From assembly GCF_019038435.1 (NCBI RefSeq), contig NZ_JAGPOX010000079.1, forward strand, positions 1 to 42,894: DNA of 42,894 nucleotides, in the 5' to 3' direction. The translations under genes and the position numbers were made by a program. Positions 7,389 through 15,477 of the stretch are shown here, in pieces; positions within the stretch are counted from its first letter, which is position 1; each line of letters opens with the position of its first letter. This stretch comes from Nocardia alni (GTDB lineage Bacteria; Actinomycetota; Actinomycetes; Mycobacteriales; Mycobacteriaceae). The notes beneath the pieces are model-generated. The model was not told the origin of the DNA, did no database searches, and saw only the letters and a list, made by a program, of their open reading frames with translations.

Positions 7389-7862
7389 TCAGTCGACGTC
7401 GATCGCCAGGCCCGCTGTGATCCGTACCAACTCGGTGAAGGAGGTGCGGAAGACGGTATTCGGATGCCCACCCGCGGCCCACAGTTCGCGGTGCCGCGAC
7501 AGCGCGTTGTCCACATAGGTGGACAGGTTGGTCGGATGCCCGACGGGCGCGACCCCGCCGATGGGCTGCCCGGTGACCTCGCGCACCATGGTGACCGGTG
7601 CGCGGGTGAGCGCGCCCTGTAATCGCTGTCCGGTGCGCGCCAGATCGACCTGATGCGCGCCGGACACCAGTAACAGCACCGGGTCGTCGTCCAGGAGGAA
7701 CACCAGCGATTTGGCGATCGCGCCCACGTCGACACCGAGGGCTTGCGCGGCCTCCTCGGCGGTGTGGGTGGGTTTGGTCTGGGTGAGGATCACGCCGTGG
7801 TGGCCGCGGGCGATGAGCGTGTCCGAAACCCGGGTTGCGACAGTGGGTAACGACCTGGCCAT
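7389..7862 (-). CDS. YbaK/EbsC-type aminoacyl-tRNA deacylase
   Basis: The 157-aa protein matches the YbaK/ProX editing domain: TAEEAAQALGVDVGAIAKSL with the conserved Lys, then VLLLVSGAHQVDL, and GGVAPVGHP, the substrate-pocket loop of the family. Such proteins hydrolyse misacylated tRNA, typically Ala- or Cys-tRNA(Pro), in trans. Length is normal. ATG 7860-7862 has TACTCT 6 nt upstream, a leaderless promoter. It is monocistronic between the UraD-like and flavin reductase genes, all on the minus strand. The exact tRNA specificity cannot be told. Confidence 0.85.
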   Translation of the reverse strand: MARSLPTVATRVSDTLIARGHHGVILTQTKPTHTAEEAAQALGVDVGAIAKSLVFLLDDDPVLLLVSGAHQVDLARTGQRLQGALTRAPVTMVREVTGQPIGGVAPVGHPTNLSTYVDNALSRHRELWAAGGHPNTVFRTSFTELVRITAGLAIDVD

Positions 7863-7937
7863 GGCACCAGAGTAGAGCCGATGCCGGGTTGTCGCCGGGT
7901 GGAACTTCGCGGATGGCCGCCCGGCGAGGCAGGCAGC

Positions 7938-8258
7938 TCAGTATTCGGGATAGCCGATCAGCGGCCCGAGCATCCCCTCGATCCGATCGCGGGTGATGCG
8001 CGCCAATTCCTGCGCCGTACGCTCGGAAACCGGTTCGCGGGCAACCGAATCGAACGACCGATCCAGATCGTCCCTGGACAACGCGAGAATTTCGACGGCG
8101 GCCGTCGCGAGCAGCGCGTCACGATCCGAATAGGGGCGCGCGTCGGCGAGCCGTTCGGACCACGTGACATGGCCGCAGCATTCGTACAGCGCGTGTACCG
8201 CGCTCGTGCGGGGCAACGCATTGAACCGGTCCAGCCCGAGACCTTTGTGCATCAACAT
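7938..8258 (-). CDS. shortened UraD-like (OHCU decarboxylase fold) protein
   Basis: The N-terminal half, FNALPRTSAVHALYECCGH, then W-x-x-x-L-A-x-x-RPYSDRDALL, matches OHCU decarboxylase (UraD), the last enzyme from urate to S-allantoin. The C-terminal ELARITRDRIEGML matches the family's last helix. The roughly 60 residues between them, including the HPRIGE motif with the catalytic His and the FLICATG region, are missing, so the protein is 106 aa instead of about 165. It is probably not an active decarboxylase as such. No other urate genes are nearby. ATG 8256-8258 is the annotated start; ATG two codons downstream is equally possible. Confidence 0.65.
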   Translation of the reverse strand: MLMHKGLGLDRFNALPRTSAVHALYECCGHVTWSERLADARPYSDRDALLATAAVEILALSRDDLDRSFDSVAREPVSERTAQELARITRDRIEGMLGPLIGYPEY

Positions 8259-8425
8259 GACATACCTGTGCGCATCAAATCGAGGATCTCCGGATACCGA
8301 GGGGATAGGGGCATATCACTGAATAATCCGTCCGATCGAGGGGTGATGGCACTGCGGCACACTATATTTTGCGGACCTTTTACATGGGTGTCCGTACCTC
8401 CGGGAAGGGCCGCTACGCTGGGCAG

Positions 8426-9247
8426 ATGACCGAATGGAAGGCCTTTACCGTCGATCACCGCGACAAGATCGCGCAGGTGACGTTGACGGGTCCGGGCAAA
8501 GGCAACGCCATGGGCCCCGATTTCTGGCGCGAGCTGCCGTTGATCTTCGCCGAACTCGACTCCGATCCCGAGGTGCGCGCGGTGGTGCTCACCGGCTCGG
8601 GCAAGCACTTCTCCTACGGGCTGGATCTGCCCGCGATGGCCCCGACGTTCGGGCCGCTGCTCGCCGAGCGCGCCTTCGCCGCACCGCGCACCGAATTCCT
8701 GAACGAGGTGCGCCGGATGCAGGCCTCGGTCACCGCCGTCGCGGACTGCCGCAAACCCGTGATCGCCGCGGTCAGCGGCTGGTGCATCGGTGGTGGACTG
8801 GATCTGATCGCCGCCGCCGATATCCGGCTGGCCAGCGCCGACGCGAAATTCAGCCTGCGCGAGGCGAAGGTTGCCATCGTCGCGGATATCGGCTCGCTGC
8901 ACCGGCTGCCAGGCATCATCGGCGACGGGCATCTGCGCGAACTCGCGTTCAGCGCGAAGGATATCGACGCCGCCCGCGCCGAAAAGATCGGTCTGGTCAA
9001 CGACGTCCACCCGGATCAGGACGCGGTCCTGGCTGCCGCGCACGAGTTGGCGGCGGATATCGCGGCGAATCCGCCGCTGGTGGTGCAGGGCATCAAGGAT
9101 GTGCTGGACCAGCCCCGGGCCGGCCGGGTCGCCGACGGGCTGCGCTACGTCTCGGCGTGGAACGCGGCATTCCTGCCCTCGGAGGATCTCACCGAGGCCA
9201 TGCAGGCGGTCTTCGAGAAGCGCTCGCCGGACTACAAGGGACGCTGA
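8426..9247 (+). CDS. crotonase family protein, dienoyl-CoA isomerase-like
   Basis: The 273-aa protein has the enoyl-CoA hydratase/isomerase fold: the oxyanion-hole residues lie in HFSYGLDL (about 63-70) and CIGGGLDLI (about 118-126). The block REAKVAIVADIGSLHRLPG resembles Delta3,5-Delta2,4-dienoyl-CoA isomerase, whose Glu and Asp in this block move the double bonds; a plain hydratase would have a different Glu pair. It likely acts in beta-oxidation of unsaturated fatty acids. ATG 8426 has TACGCT 6 nt upstream, a leaderless promoter; upstream in-frame codons are rejected. A strong palindromic terminator follows. Confidence 0.83.
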   Translation: MTEWKAFTVDHRDKIAQVTLTGPGKGNAMGPDFWRELPLIFAELDSDPEVRAVVLTGSGKHFSYGLDLPAMAPTFGPLLAERAFAAPRTEFLNEVRRMQASVTAVADCRKPVIAAVSGWCIGGGLDLIAAADIRLASADAKFSLREAKVAIVADIGSLHRLPGIIGDGHLRELAFSAKDIDAARAEKIGLVNDVHPDQDAVLAAAHELAADIAANPPLVVQGIKDVLDQPRAGRVADGLRYVSAWNAAFLPSEDLTEAMQAVFEKRSPDYKGR

Positions 9248-9262
9248 ACTCACCCGCCGACG

Positions 9263-9286
9263 CCCGGTGGGAGATCTCCCACCGGG
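9263..9286. terminator. bidirectional terminator between crotonase and ppa genes
   Basis: The perfect 24-nt palindrome made of CCCGGTGGGAGA and TCTCCCACCGGG lies in the 52-nt gap between two convergent genes, so it can end transcription from both sides. Confidence 0.75.
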
Positions 9287-9299
9287 CCAGGGGTGGTCA

Positions 9300-9791
9300 T
9301 CAGTGCCCGCCCTGCTCCTTCAGACGCGCGAAGGCCTCGTCGACGAGGGTCTCGGCCTTGGCCCTGTCGCCCCACCCGTCGACCTTGACCCACTTGCCGG
9401 GCTCGAGATCCTTGTAGTGCTCGAAGAAGTGCTCGATGGCCTTGCGGTCGAACTCCGGGATGTCGGTGACGTCCTGGATGTGGTCCCAGCGCTTGTCACC
9501 GGCGGGCACCGCGACGATCTTCTCGTCGCCGCCGGCCTCGTCGCTCATGATGAGCACGCCCACCGGACGGGCCTCCACGATCACACCGGGGTAGACCGAT
9601 TCGGGAAGCAGCACCAGGCAGTCCAGCGGATCGCCGTCCGAGCCGAGGCTGTTCTCGACGTAGCCGTAATCGGCCGGGTAGACCATCGGGGTGTAAAGGT
9701 AGCGGTCCAGCCGCACCCGTCCGGTCTCGTGGTCGACCTCGTACTTGTTGCGCTGGCCCTTGGGGATCTCGATGGTGACGTCGAACTCCAC
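9300..9791 (-). CDS. ppa: inorganic pyrophosphatase, family I
   Basis: The 163-aa protein is a typical class I soluble pyrophosphatase: FDVTIEIPKGQRNKYEVD at the N-terminus, the signature DGDPLDCLVL with the metal-binding Asp residues, and RWDHIQDVTD and HFFEHYKDLEPGKWVKV near the C-terminus. It hydrolyses PPi to drive biosynthesis, using Mg2+. GTG 9789-9791 has a GGAG site 6 nt upstream and reproduces the mycobacterial length of about 162 aa. The gene is divergent from the D,D-carboxypeptidase gene, the same arrangement as in M. tuberculosis (Rv3628 beside Rv3627c). The long minus-strand frame extending to 13235 is antisense read-through, not part of the gene. Confidence 0.96.
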   Translation of the reverse strand: MEFDVTIEIPKGQRNKYEVDHETGRVRLDRYLYTPMVYPADYGYVENSLGSDGDPLDCLVLLPESVYPGVIVEARPVGVLIMSDEAGGDEKIVAVPAGDKRWDHIQDVTDIPEFDRKAIEHFFEHYKDLEPGKWVKVDGWGDRAKAETLVDEAFARLKEQGGH

Positions 9792-9959
9792 GTCAACTCC
9801 TTCGTCTGATGCTCGTGTTCGTACTCGGGGCAGGCTCGACTCGCCAGTTCGTTCGGCGGAACGCCGGCGAAGTGAGGATAGTGTGGTCGGTGGGCGCACC
9901 GGTGCGGCAGGGACGCGATACAGCGGTGTCGCAGGGCTCGAGAGGGAGACTACGGTCAG

Positions 9960-11417
9960 GTGGCAGGGCGAAATAACAGGAGAAACCGTCGTGGCAGACA
10001 CCGGGGTCTGTGGATCGGTGTGAGCGTCGGCCTCGTCGTGGTCGTGGCGGTAGCCGCGGCGGCGGCGGTCAGGTTCAAGCCGTGGACCGAGGAATTCCGG
10101 CACCACGGGCTGAAGATCACCGCGGCGCCCGCTCCGGTCGCGCCCTCGCCCCAGGTGGCCGCGGCTTCTCCGAATGCTCCCGAACCCAGCAGTCAGGGCC
10201 TGACCTCGGCGCTCGCCCCGGTGATCGCCAGCCCGGATCTGGGTGCGTTCAGCGGTGTGGTGACCGACGCCGCGACCGGCGCCGCGCTGTGGAGTTCCGG
10301 CCAGGACAAGCCGGTCATCCCCGCCTCGACCACCAAGATCCTCACCTCGGCGGCCGCGCTGCTGGTGCTGCCCGCCGATCATCGCGTCACCACCCGCGTG
10401 GTGGCCGCACCGGAGGAGAACGAACTCGTCCTGATCGGCGGCGGCGATCCGACCCTGACCGCGAACCCCGACGGCAAGGGGTATTACCCCGACGGCCCGA
10501 AACTGTCCGATCTGGTCTCGCGGATCCGCGCCACCGGCCGCACCTTCGGCAGCATCGTGGTGGACAACTCCGCCTACACCGGTCCGACGCAGGCGCCGGG
10601 CTGGGACCCCGCCGATATCGCGGGTGGTTCCTGGGCGCCGATCGAACCGGTCATGCTCGAGGGCGGACGCCTGGGTTCGGCCGAATACGCACCGCGCACC
10701 CCGACTCCGGCGCTGGACGTCGGACGGCGGCTGGCCCAGCAGTTGGGGATGGATCCGGCCAAGGTGCACGTGGGCAAGGCCCCGGCCGACGCCACACCGG
10801 TCGCGCAGGTGCAGTCCGCACCGCTGTGGGAGCGGCTGACGCAGATGATGACGGACTCCGACGACGTGGTCGCCGAGTCGATCGGCCGCGAGGTCGCGGC
10901 GGCCACCGGCGCCCAGCCGTCCTTCGCCGGCGCCGCGCAGGCCGTGCTGACGGCGTTGAACGCGGCCGGATTCGATACCTCCGGGGTGGTGCTGCACGAC
11001 ACGAGCGGGCTGTCCACCGACGACCGCATCCCGGCCCGGCTGCTGAACAAGATCATCGCCGAGGCGGCGGCCGGACCACAGGGCGCCGGCCAGAACACTA
11101 CCGAGAGCGCCACGGTCGGCGCCACCTCGGCGAGTACGGGCAATCCGCTCGCGCCGCTGCTGGACTATCTGCCGGTCGGGGCGGGTACCGGCTCGCTGGC
11201 CTACCGCTACACGACCCCGCGTGACAAGGTCGCCGCGGGATGGGTGCGGGCCAAGACCGGAACTCTGTCGGTTTCCAGCGCGTTGGCCGGGTATGTCCTG
11301 GATGACGACGGCCGGGTGTTGACCTTCGCGCTGATGTCGAACGGTGGGTCGACGGATCCGAGCCGGCTGGCGCTGGATGCCGTTGTCGCGACGCTGCGTA
11401 ACTGTGGATGCTCCTGA
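9960..11417 (+). CDS. dacB: D-alanyl-D-alanine carboxypeptidase/endopeptidase (PBP4 family)
   Basis: The 485-aa protein starts with a basic segment and one TM anchor (about residues 17-36), then a Pro/Ala linker and a serine peptidase S13 domain. The catalytic SxxK is Ser123-Lys126 (ASTTK) and the KTG box is at 432-434. The SxN box reads Ser300-Asp-Asp (DSDDVVAES), with Asp in place of the usual Asn. It should trim the terminal D-Ala of peptidoglycan stem peptides or cut crosslinks outside the membrane. GTG 9960 is used, with GAGGGAGA upstream. Orthologous in position to Rv3627c; the metalloprotease gene follows after 3 nt. Confidence 0.88.
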   Translation: MAGRNNRRNRRGRHRGLWIGVSVGLVVVVAVAAAAAVRFKPWTEEFRHHGLKITAAPAPVAPSPQVAAASPNAPEPSSQGLTSALAPVIASPDLGAFSGVVTDAATGAALWSSGQDKPVIPASTTKILTSAAALLVLPADHRVTTRVVAAPEENELVLIGGGDPTLTANPDGKGYYPDGPKLSDLVSRIRATGRTFGSIVVDNSAYTGPTQAPGWDPADIAGGSWAPIEPVMLEGGRLGSAEYAPRTPTPALDVGRRLAQQLGMDPAKVHVGKAPADATPVAQVQSAPLWERLTQMMTDSDDVVAESIGREVAAATGAQPSFAGAAQAVLTALNAAGFDTSGVVLHDTSGLSTDDRIPARLLNKIIAEAAAGPQGAGQNTTESATVGATSASTGNPLAPLLDYLPVGAGTGSLAYRYTTPRDKVAAGWVRAKTGTLSVSSALAGYVLDDDGRVLTFALMSNGGSTDPSRLALDAVVATLRNCGCS

Positions 11418-11420
11418 CGG

Positions 11421-12545
11421 GTGGATGAGATGACCGGTTCCGAAGAACAAGCCGAGCAGGTCCTGGTCGATGCCGCGACGGGTGAGCTGATTCGCAAACC
11501 CAAGCATTCGACGTTGGCCGGCGCGATCGACTGGCAGCTGGCCGCCCGTGCCGGCGCGGCTCTTGTCCCGGCTGGACCCCGGACGTCGCGATATTCGGCC
11601 GAACAGGTCGTCGCGGAGCTGGCCGAGGTCTCCGCGCGCGCGGAGGGCCCGGTGCGGGAGGTGAGCCTGCTCGCGGACGACGGTGCGATACCGGAGGCCA
11701 GGATCGTGGACCGGCCGGGCTGGATCCACGCGGCCGCCGCGTCGATGACCGAGCTGACAGGCGTCGGTGCCGGCGAGGGCGGTCGGCTGCGGGGTAAGCC
11801 GGCCGGGCTGCAGGCGGGTGCGATGCTGGCCTTCCTGTCCACGGCCATCCTGGGCCAGTACGACCCGTTCAGCGGCCCGGACGGCACGCTGCTGCTGGTC
11901 GCGCCGAATATCGTCATGGTGGAGCGCGCCCTGGGCGTCTCCTCGCCCGCCGACTTCCGGCTGTGGGTGTGCCTGCACGAGGTGACCCACCGGGTGCAGT
12001 TCTCCTCGGCGCCCTGGCTCGGCGACTATATGAAGCACAATGTCGAGGTCCTCGGTGACGTCGGCGACGAGCCGCTCACCGAGATGCTCTCGCGCCTGAT
12101 GGACGAGGTGCGCGAGCGCCGGTCCGGCGATGCGAGCGCGGATCCGGCCGACCGCGGCGTGCTCGGCCTGCTGCGTGCCACCCAGGCCCCGGCGCAGCGC
12201 GAGGCATTGGATCGGCTGCTGATGCTCGGCACGCTGCTGGAGGGGCACGCCGACCATGTGATGGACGCGGCCGGTCCGGCGGTGATTCCGACGGTGGAGC
12301 AGATCCGGCAGGCCTTCGATCAGCGCCGTCGCCGTCCAGCGAATCCGCTGCAGCGGCTGCTGCGCGCGCTGCTCGGGGTGGACGCCAAGGTCGCCCAGTA
12401 CGTGCGTGGCAAGGCGTTCGTGGACGAGGTGGTCGGCCGGGTCGGCATGGCGCGTTTCAACACGGTGTGGACCGATGCCGAGACCCTGCCGCGCACCGAT
12501 GAGATCGCCGAGCCGGGGCGCTGGATCGCCCGGGTGCTGGGCTGA
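11421..12545 (+). CDS. zinc-dependent metalloprotease (DUF2342 family)
   Basis: The 374-aa protein has an HExxH zinc motif, His186-Glu-Val-Thr-His190 in LHEVTHRVQF, and a downstream EGHADHVMD that probably supplies the third ligand. This fits the actinobacterial DUF2342 family, annotated as zinc-dependent metalloprotease or as a coenzyme F420-associated protein; its substrate is unknown. It lies 3 nt after dacB and 3 nt before tilS, matching Rv3626c. GTG 11421 is the first in-frame start, and ATG 11430 is about equally good. Confidence 0.85.
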   Translation: MDEMTGSEEQAEQVLVDAATGELIRKPKHSTLAGAIDWQLAARAGAALVPAGPRTSRYSAEQVVAELAEVSARAEGPVREVSLLADDGAIPEARIVDRPGWIHAAAASMTELTGVGAGEGGRLRGKPAGLQAGAMLAFLSTAILGQYDPFSGPDGTLLLVAPNIVMVERALGVSSPADFRLWVCLHEVTHRVQFSSAPWLGDYMKHNVEVLGDVGDEPLTEMLSRLMDEVRERRSGDASADPADRGVLGLLRATQAPAQREALDRLLMLGTLLEGHADHVMDAAGPAVIPTVEQIRQAFDQRRRRPANPLQRLLRALLGVDAKVAQYVRGKAFVDEVVGRVGMARFNTVWTDAETLPRTDEIAEPGRWIARVLG

Positions 12546-12548
12546 GGC

Positions 12549-13544
12549 ATGGCGGCGCCGGGCGGTGACAGGGTACGGCCGCTCCCGCAGACCCCGGCGG
12601 CGCTGGAACTGCGACATGCCGTGCGCGATTGGCTGGGGCGCTACGCGCCGAACGGTGTCGTTGCCGTGGGCCTCTCCGGGGGTGCGGATTCGCTGGCCCT
12701 GACGGCGGCGGCCGTCGCGGAGGCCGAGGTGGTCGACGCGCTGATCGTGGACCACGCGCTGCAGGCGGGGTCGCAGGCCGTGGCCGCCGCGGCGGCCGAT
12801 ATCGCGCTGGGGCTGGGGTGCCGGTCGGCGCGGGTGCTCACGGTCGAGGTGACCGGCGAGGGCGGTCTCGAGGCGGCCGCCCGCAGTGCTCGATACGCCG
12901 CGCTCGATGCGGCGCGCGGCGGCCTGCCCGTGCTGCTCGGCCATACCCTCGACGATCAGGCCGAGACGGTGCTGCTGGGGCTCGCGCGCGGATCGGGCGC
13001 GCGCTCGATCCGCGGTATGGCCGATTTCGCCGATCCGTGGGGCCGTCCGCTGTTGGGTGTGCGCCGGGCCGCGACCCGGGAGCTGTGCGCCGACCTGAGC
13101 CTGACCCCGCACGAGGATCCGCACAACGCCTCGCCCGAGTTCACGCGGGTGCGTCTGCGCACCGAGGTGCTGCCGTTGTTGGAACGGGTGCTCGGCGGCG
13201 GTGTCGCCCCGGCGCTGGCCCGGACGGCCGAGCAACTGCGCGAGGACGGCGCCGTCCTCGATGAGCTTGCTGAAAAGTTGCTGAACGCCGCGAGTGATGC
13301 CGGATCACTCTCGATAGAGACCCTCGCCACTGCGCCGGTGGCGCTGCGCCGACGCGCCATCCGGTCCTGGCTGCTGGCCGCGGGCGCAAAAGCATTGACG
13401 GACAAGCATTTACGCGCGGTCGACGCGTTGGTCACGAACTGGCGGGGCCAGGGCGGGGTGGCCGTGGGCGGTGCGAAGCCGGGGACGAGGTTGGTTGCCA
13501 AACGCGAACATGGGAAGCTGACGCTGGCGTTTACACCACATTGA
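12549..13544 (+). CDS. tilS: tRNA(Ile)-lysidine synthetase
   Basis: The N-type ATP-pyrophosphatase loop SGGADS is at residues 43-48, and the TilS features GHTLDDQAETVLLGLARGSGARS (a longer block, residues about 130-152) and PLLGVRR follow. The C-terminal part is the shorter actinobacterial form, 331 aa in all. It converts C34 of the minor tRNA(Ile2) to lysidine, so that it reads AUA, and is normally essential. ATG 12549 follows the metalloprotease stop by 3 nt. Position equals Rv3625c (mesJ). Confidence 0.93.
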   Translation: MAAPGGDRVRPLPQTPAALELRHAVRDWLGRYAPNGVVAVGLSGGADSLALTAAAVAEAEVVDALIVDHALQAGSQAVAAAAADIALGLGCRSARVLTVEVTGEGGLEAAARSARYAALDAARGGLPVLLGHTLDDQAETVLLGLARGSGARSIRGMADFADPWGRPLLGVRRAATRELCADLSLTPHEDPHNASPEFTRVRLRTEVLPLLERVLGGGVAPALARTAEQLREDGAVLDELAEKLLNAASDAGSLSIETLATAPVALRRRAIRSWLLAAGAKALTDKHLRAVDALVTNWRGQGGVAVGGAKPGTRLVAKREHGKLTLAFTPH

Positions 13545-13594
13545 TCCGGCGATCGGGATCATCGCCGGATCATCACCGAAGGGAACCCACGCAC

Positions 13595-14182
13595 GTGTAT
13601 GGGGACGACATCGCGTCGGTATTGATCACCCAGGAACAGATCCAAGCGAAGGTCGGTGAACTGGCCGAAATCATCGCCAAAAGATATTCGACGGATGTAC
13701 CCGAGTCCGATGGGACCGCCGCCCCACTTCGTCCGGAGGGGGACTTGCTCCTGGTCGGCGTCCTCAAAGGCGCGATCTTCTTCATGACCGACCTGGCGCA
13801 GGCCCTGCCGATTCCGACTCAGATGGAATTCATGGCCGTCTCCTCGTACGGCTCGTCCACCTCCTCCTCGGGTGTGGTGCGCATCCTCAAGGATCTGGAC
13901 AAGGACATCGCCGGACGCAATGTGCTGATCGTCGAGGACATCATCGATTCGGGCCTGACCCTGTCCTGGCTCAAGCGGAACCTGTCCAGCCGCAATCCGG
14001 CCTCGCTCGAGGTGGTGACGCTGCTGCGCAAGCCCGACGCGCTGCGGACCCAGGTGGAGGTCGCGCACGTCGGTTTCGACATACCCAACGAATTCGTCGT
14101 GGGCTACGGATTGGACTACGCCGAGCGCTACCGGGATCTGCCCTACATCGGCACGCTGGATCCCAAGGTTTACAGTGCTTGA
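13595..14182 (+). CDS. hpt: hypoxanthine-guanine phosphoribosyltransferase
   Basis: A 195-aa type I phosphoribosyltransferase: the PRPP-binding motif VLIVEDIIDSGLT (110-122), the flexible loop SSYGSSTSSSG and the GVLKGAIFF loop are visible. It salvages hypoxanthine and guanine with PRPP. GTG 13595 with GAAGGGA upstream gives the expected N-terminus; the earlier ATG in frame overlaps the tilS stop and is unlikely. Last gene of the conserved ppa to hpt block (Rv3624c in M. tuberculosis), followed by a terminator. Confidence 0.95.
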   Translation: MYGDDIASVLITQEQIQAKVGELAEIIAKRYSTDVPESDGTAAPLRPEGDLLLVGVLKGAIFFMTDLAQALPIPTQMEFMAVSSYGSSTSSSGVVRILKDLDKDIAGRNVLIVEDIIDSGLTLSWLKRNLSSRNPASLEVVTLLRKPDALRTQVEVAHVGFDIPNEFVVGYGLDYAERYRDLPYIGTLDPKVYSA

Positions 14183-14214
14183 CTAAGTGTGACTAAAATC
14201 ACAGTTTTATAACA

Positions 14215-14234
14215 CGGCCCGTCCGACCGGGCCG
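14215..14234 (+). terminator. hpt terminator
   Basis: CGGCCCG and CGGGCCG form a 7-bp perfect stem around a 6-nt loop, 32 nt beyond the hpt stop codon and after a T-rich stretch. No U tract follows. Confidence 0.65.
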
Positions 14235-14251
14235 AGCCGTTGTTGCTGGCA

Positions 14252-14310
14252 CGGCGATCGGGGGTGCGCAACCCTGCTGTGTGGAGGGTTGCGGTTCGTG
14301 GTGATCGCCG
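14252..14310. other. long nested hairpin in the hpt to lysR gap
   Basis: Two perfect arms are nested. The outer arms are CGGCGATC (14252-14259) and GATCGCCG (14303-14310); the inner arms are CGCAACCCT (14267-14275) and AGGGTTGCG (14285-14293), around a 9-nt loop. It may be a second terminator or a structured RNA. The rest of the 341-nt gap (14183-14523) holds only the hpt terminator and the lysR promoter region. Confidence 0.5.
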
Positions 14311-14455
14311 TTACTGCTGGTCGATCTTCTTTATTGTCGGCTGAATACTCGATTCGGCGGGGTCGTGGGGGGTTTCCGGAAATTCGCGGAGGCGCGTGCG
14401 CGGCCGTTTTGGTTAGGCAATATGCTGTCCTTAACAAACCTGCTGGCTGTTTCTT

Positions 14456-14477
14456 GCCCACAATCAAGACTGTGGGC
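14456..14477. promoter_or_regulatory. candidate LysR binding site
   Basis: GCCCACA (14456-14462) and TGTGGGC (14471-14477) are a perfect 7-bp inverted repeat with an 8-nt spacer, 46 nt before the LysR start codon. The size and interrupted dyad fit an autoregulatory LysR-type site. Confidence 0.5.
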
Positions 14478-14523
14478 CTTGATACCGCTGGATTTTCACC
14501 ATCGATTCTGATAGCAAGGTGCT

Positions 14524-15429
14524 ATGGACCCGCATTTGCGCGACCTGCGGTATTTCGTCGCCGTCGCTGAGGAACTGCACTTCACCAATGCCGCTCAGCG
14601 GCTGCACATCGCCCAACCCACCCTGTCGCGGCAGATCCGCCAGCTCGAGCGTCAGCTCGATGTGGTGCTGTTCGACAGGAACCAGCGCAGCGTGGCCCTG
14701 ACCGTGGCGGGTAAGGAACTGCTCGAGGGGGCTCGCAAGATCCTCGAGCTGTGGGAGGTCACCAACGTCGCGCTGCAGGAGGCGGGTGAGGTCCTGCGCA
14801 TCGGCATCCAGAGCTCGATCGGGCGCGGCCTGGTCGCGGATCTGGAGAGCGCCAGCGGGCATCGGCTCGCACTGCACTCGGCCTCCTGGACCGACCCGTC
14901 CAGCGGGCTGGCCGGACGTCAGGCGGATCTGGCGCTGATGTGGCTGCCGGTGCCGGATGTGGGCCGCTATCGATGGCAGGTGTTGCGCAGCGAGTCGCGC
15001 TGGGTGCTGCTGCCGGAGAACCACGCGCTGGCCGAGCACGAGGTCATCGACTTCGCCCAGCTGGCCGACCAGCCGTTCGTCGCGATGCCGCCGGAGGCGG
15101 GCGCGGCCCGCGACTTCTGGCTGGGCAACGACGCGCGTGCGGGACGCCAGCCGAAGATCGGCGGCGACGCCGCGACCGCGGAGGAGCGCCTCGAGGCGGT
15201 CAGCCTCGGCCTCGGCGTATGCCTGCTGGCCGAGAGCAATGTGCCGATGTACCGCTGGCCGGGCCTGACCGCGCGCCCGGTCTCCGGCCTGCCGCCGTGC
15301 GAGCTGGCCGTGGCCTGGCGCGCCGACGACGACCGCGCCACCATCCTCGACTTCGCGAACCGGGTGCTGTCCGGCGGCTTCGGCGCCGACGGCCCCGTCG
15401 CCGCCGTGGCCGCTGCGGCGGCAGACTGA
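14524..15429 (+). CDS. LysR family transcriptional regulator
   Basis: The 301-aa protein has the LysR winged helix-turn-helix at residues about 5-62 (LRYFVAVAEELHFTNAAQRL, then IAQPTLSRQIRQLERQL) and a periplasmic-binding-type effector domain. ATG 14524 has AAGG close upstream. LysR regulators usually act on a divergent gene, but here the upstream neighbour hpt runs in the same direction, so the target is either itself or the convergent amidase region, or elsewhere. The effector is unknown. It is the first gene of the accessory segment after hpt. Confidence 0.9.
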   Translation: MDPHLRDLRYFVAVAEELHFTNAAQRLHIAQPTLSRQIRQLERQLDVVLFDRNQRSVALTVAGKELLEGARKILELWEVTNVALQEAGEVLRIGIQSSIGRGLVADLESASGHRLALHSASWTDPSSGLAGRQADLALMWLPVPDVGRYRWQVLRSESRWVLLPENHALAEHEVIDFAQLADQPFVAMPPEAGAARDFWLGNDARAGRQPKIGGDAATAEERLEAVSLGLGVCLLAESNVPMYRWPGLTARPVSGLPPCELAVAWRADDDRATILDFANRVLSGGFGADGPVAAVAAAAAD

Positions 15430-15477
15430 CCGCGTCGCTCCGCCGGCGCCCCGAGTTGCTCGAGCGCGGCTGCGGGA

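Noticed and set aside
9300..13235. A 1311-codon minus-strand frame running from ppa through the antisense of dacB, the metalloprotease and tilS.
   Set aside because: Only the last 163 codons encode ppa. The rest is the complement of three recognised plus-strand genes and arises from GC-rich codon bias.
14289..14570. A 93-codon plus-strand frame in the hpt to lysR gap.
   Set aside because: It crosses the candidate LysR operator and overlaps the LysR start out of frame, with no ribosome-binding site or family.
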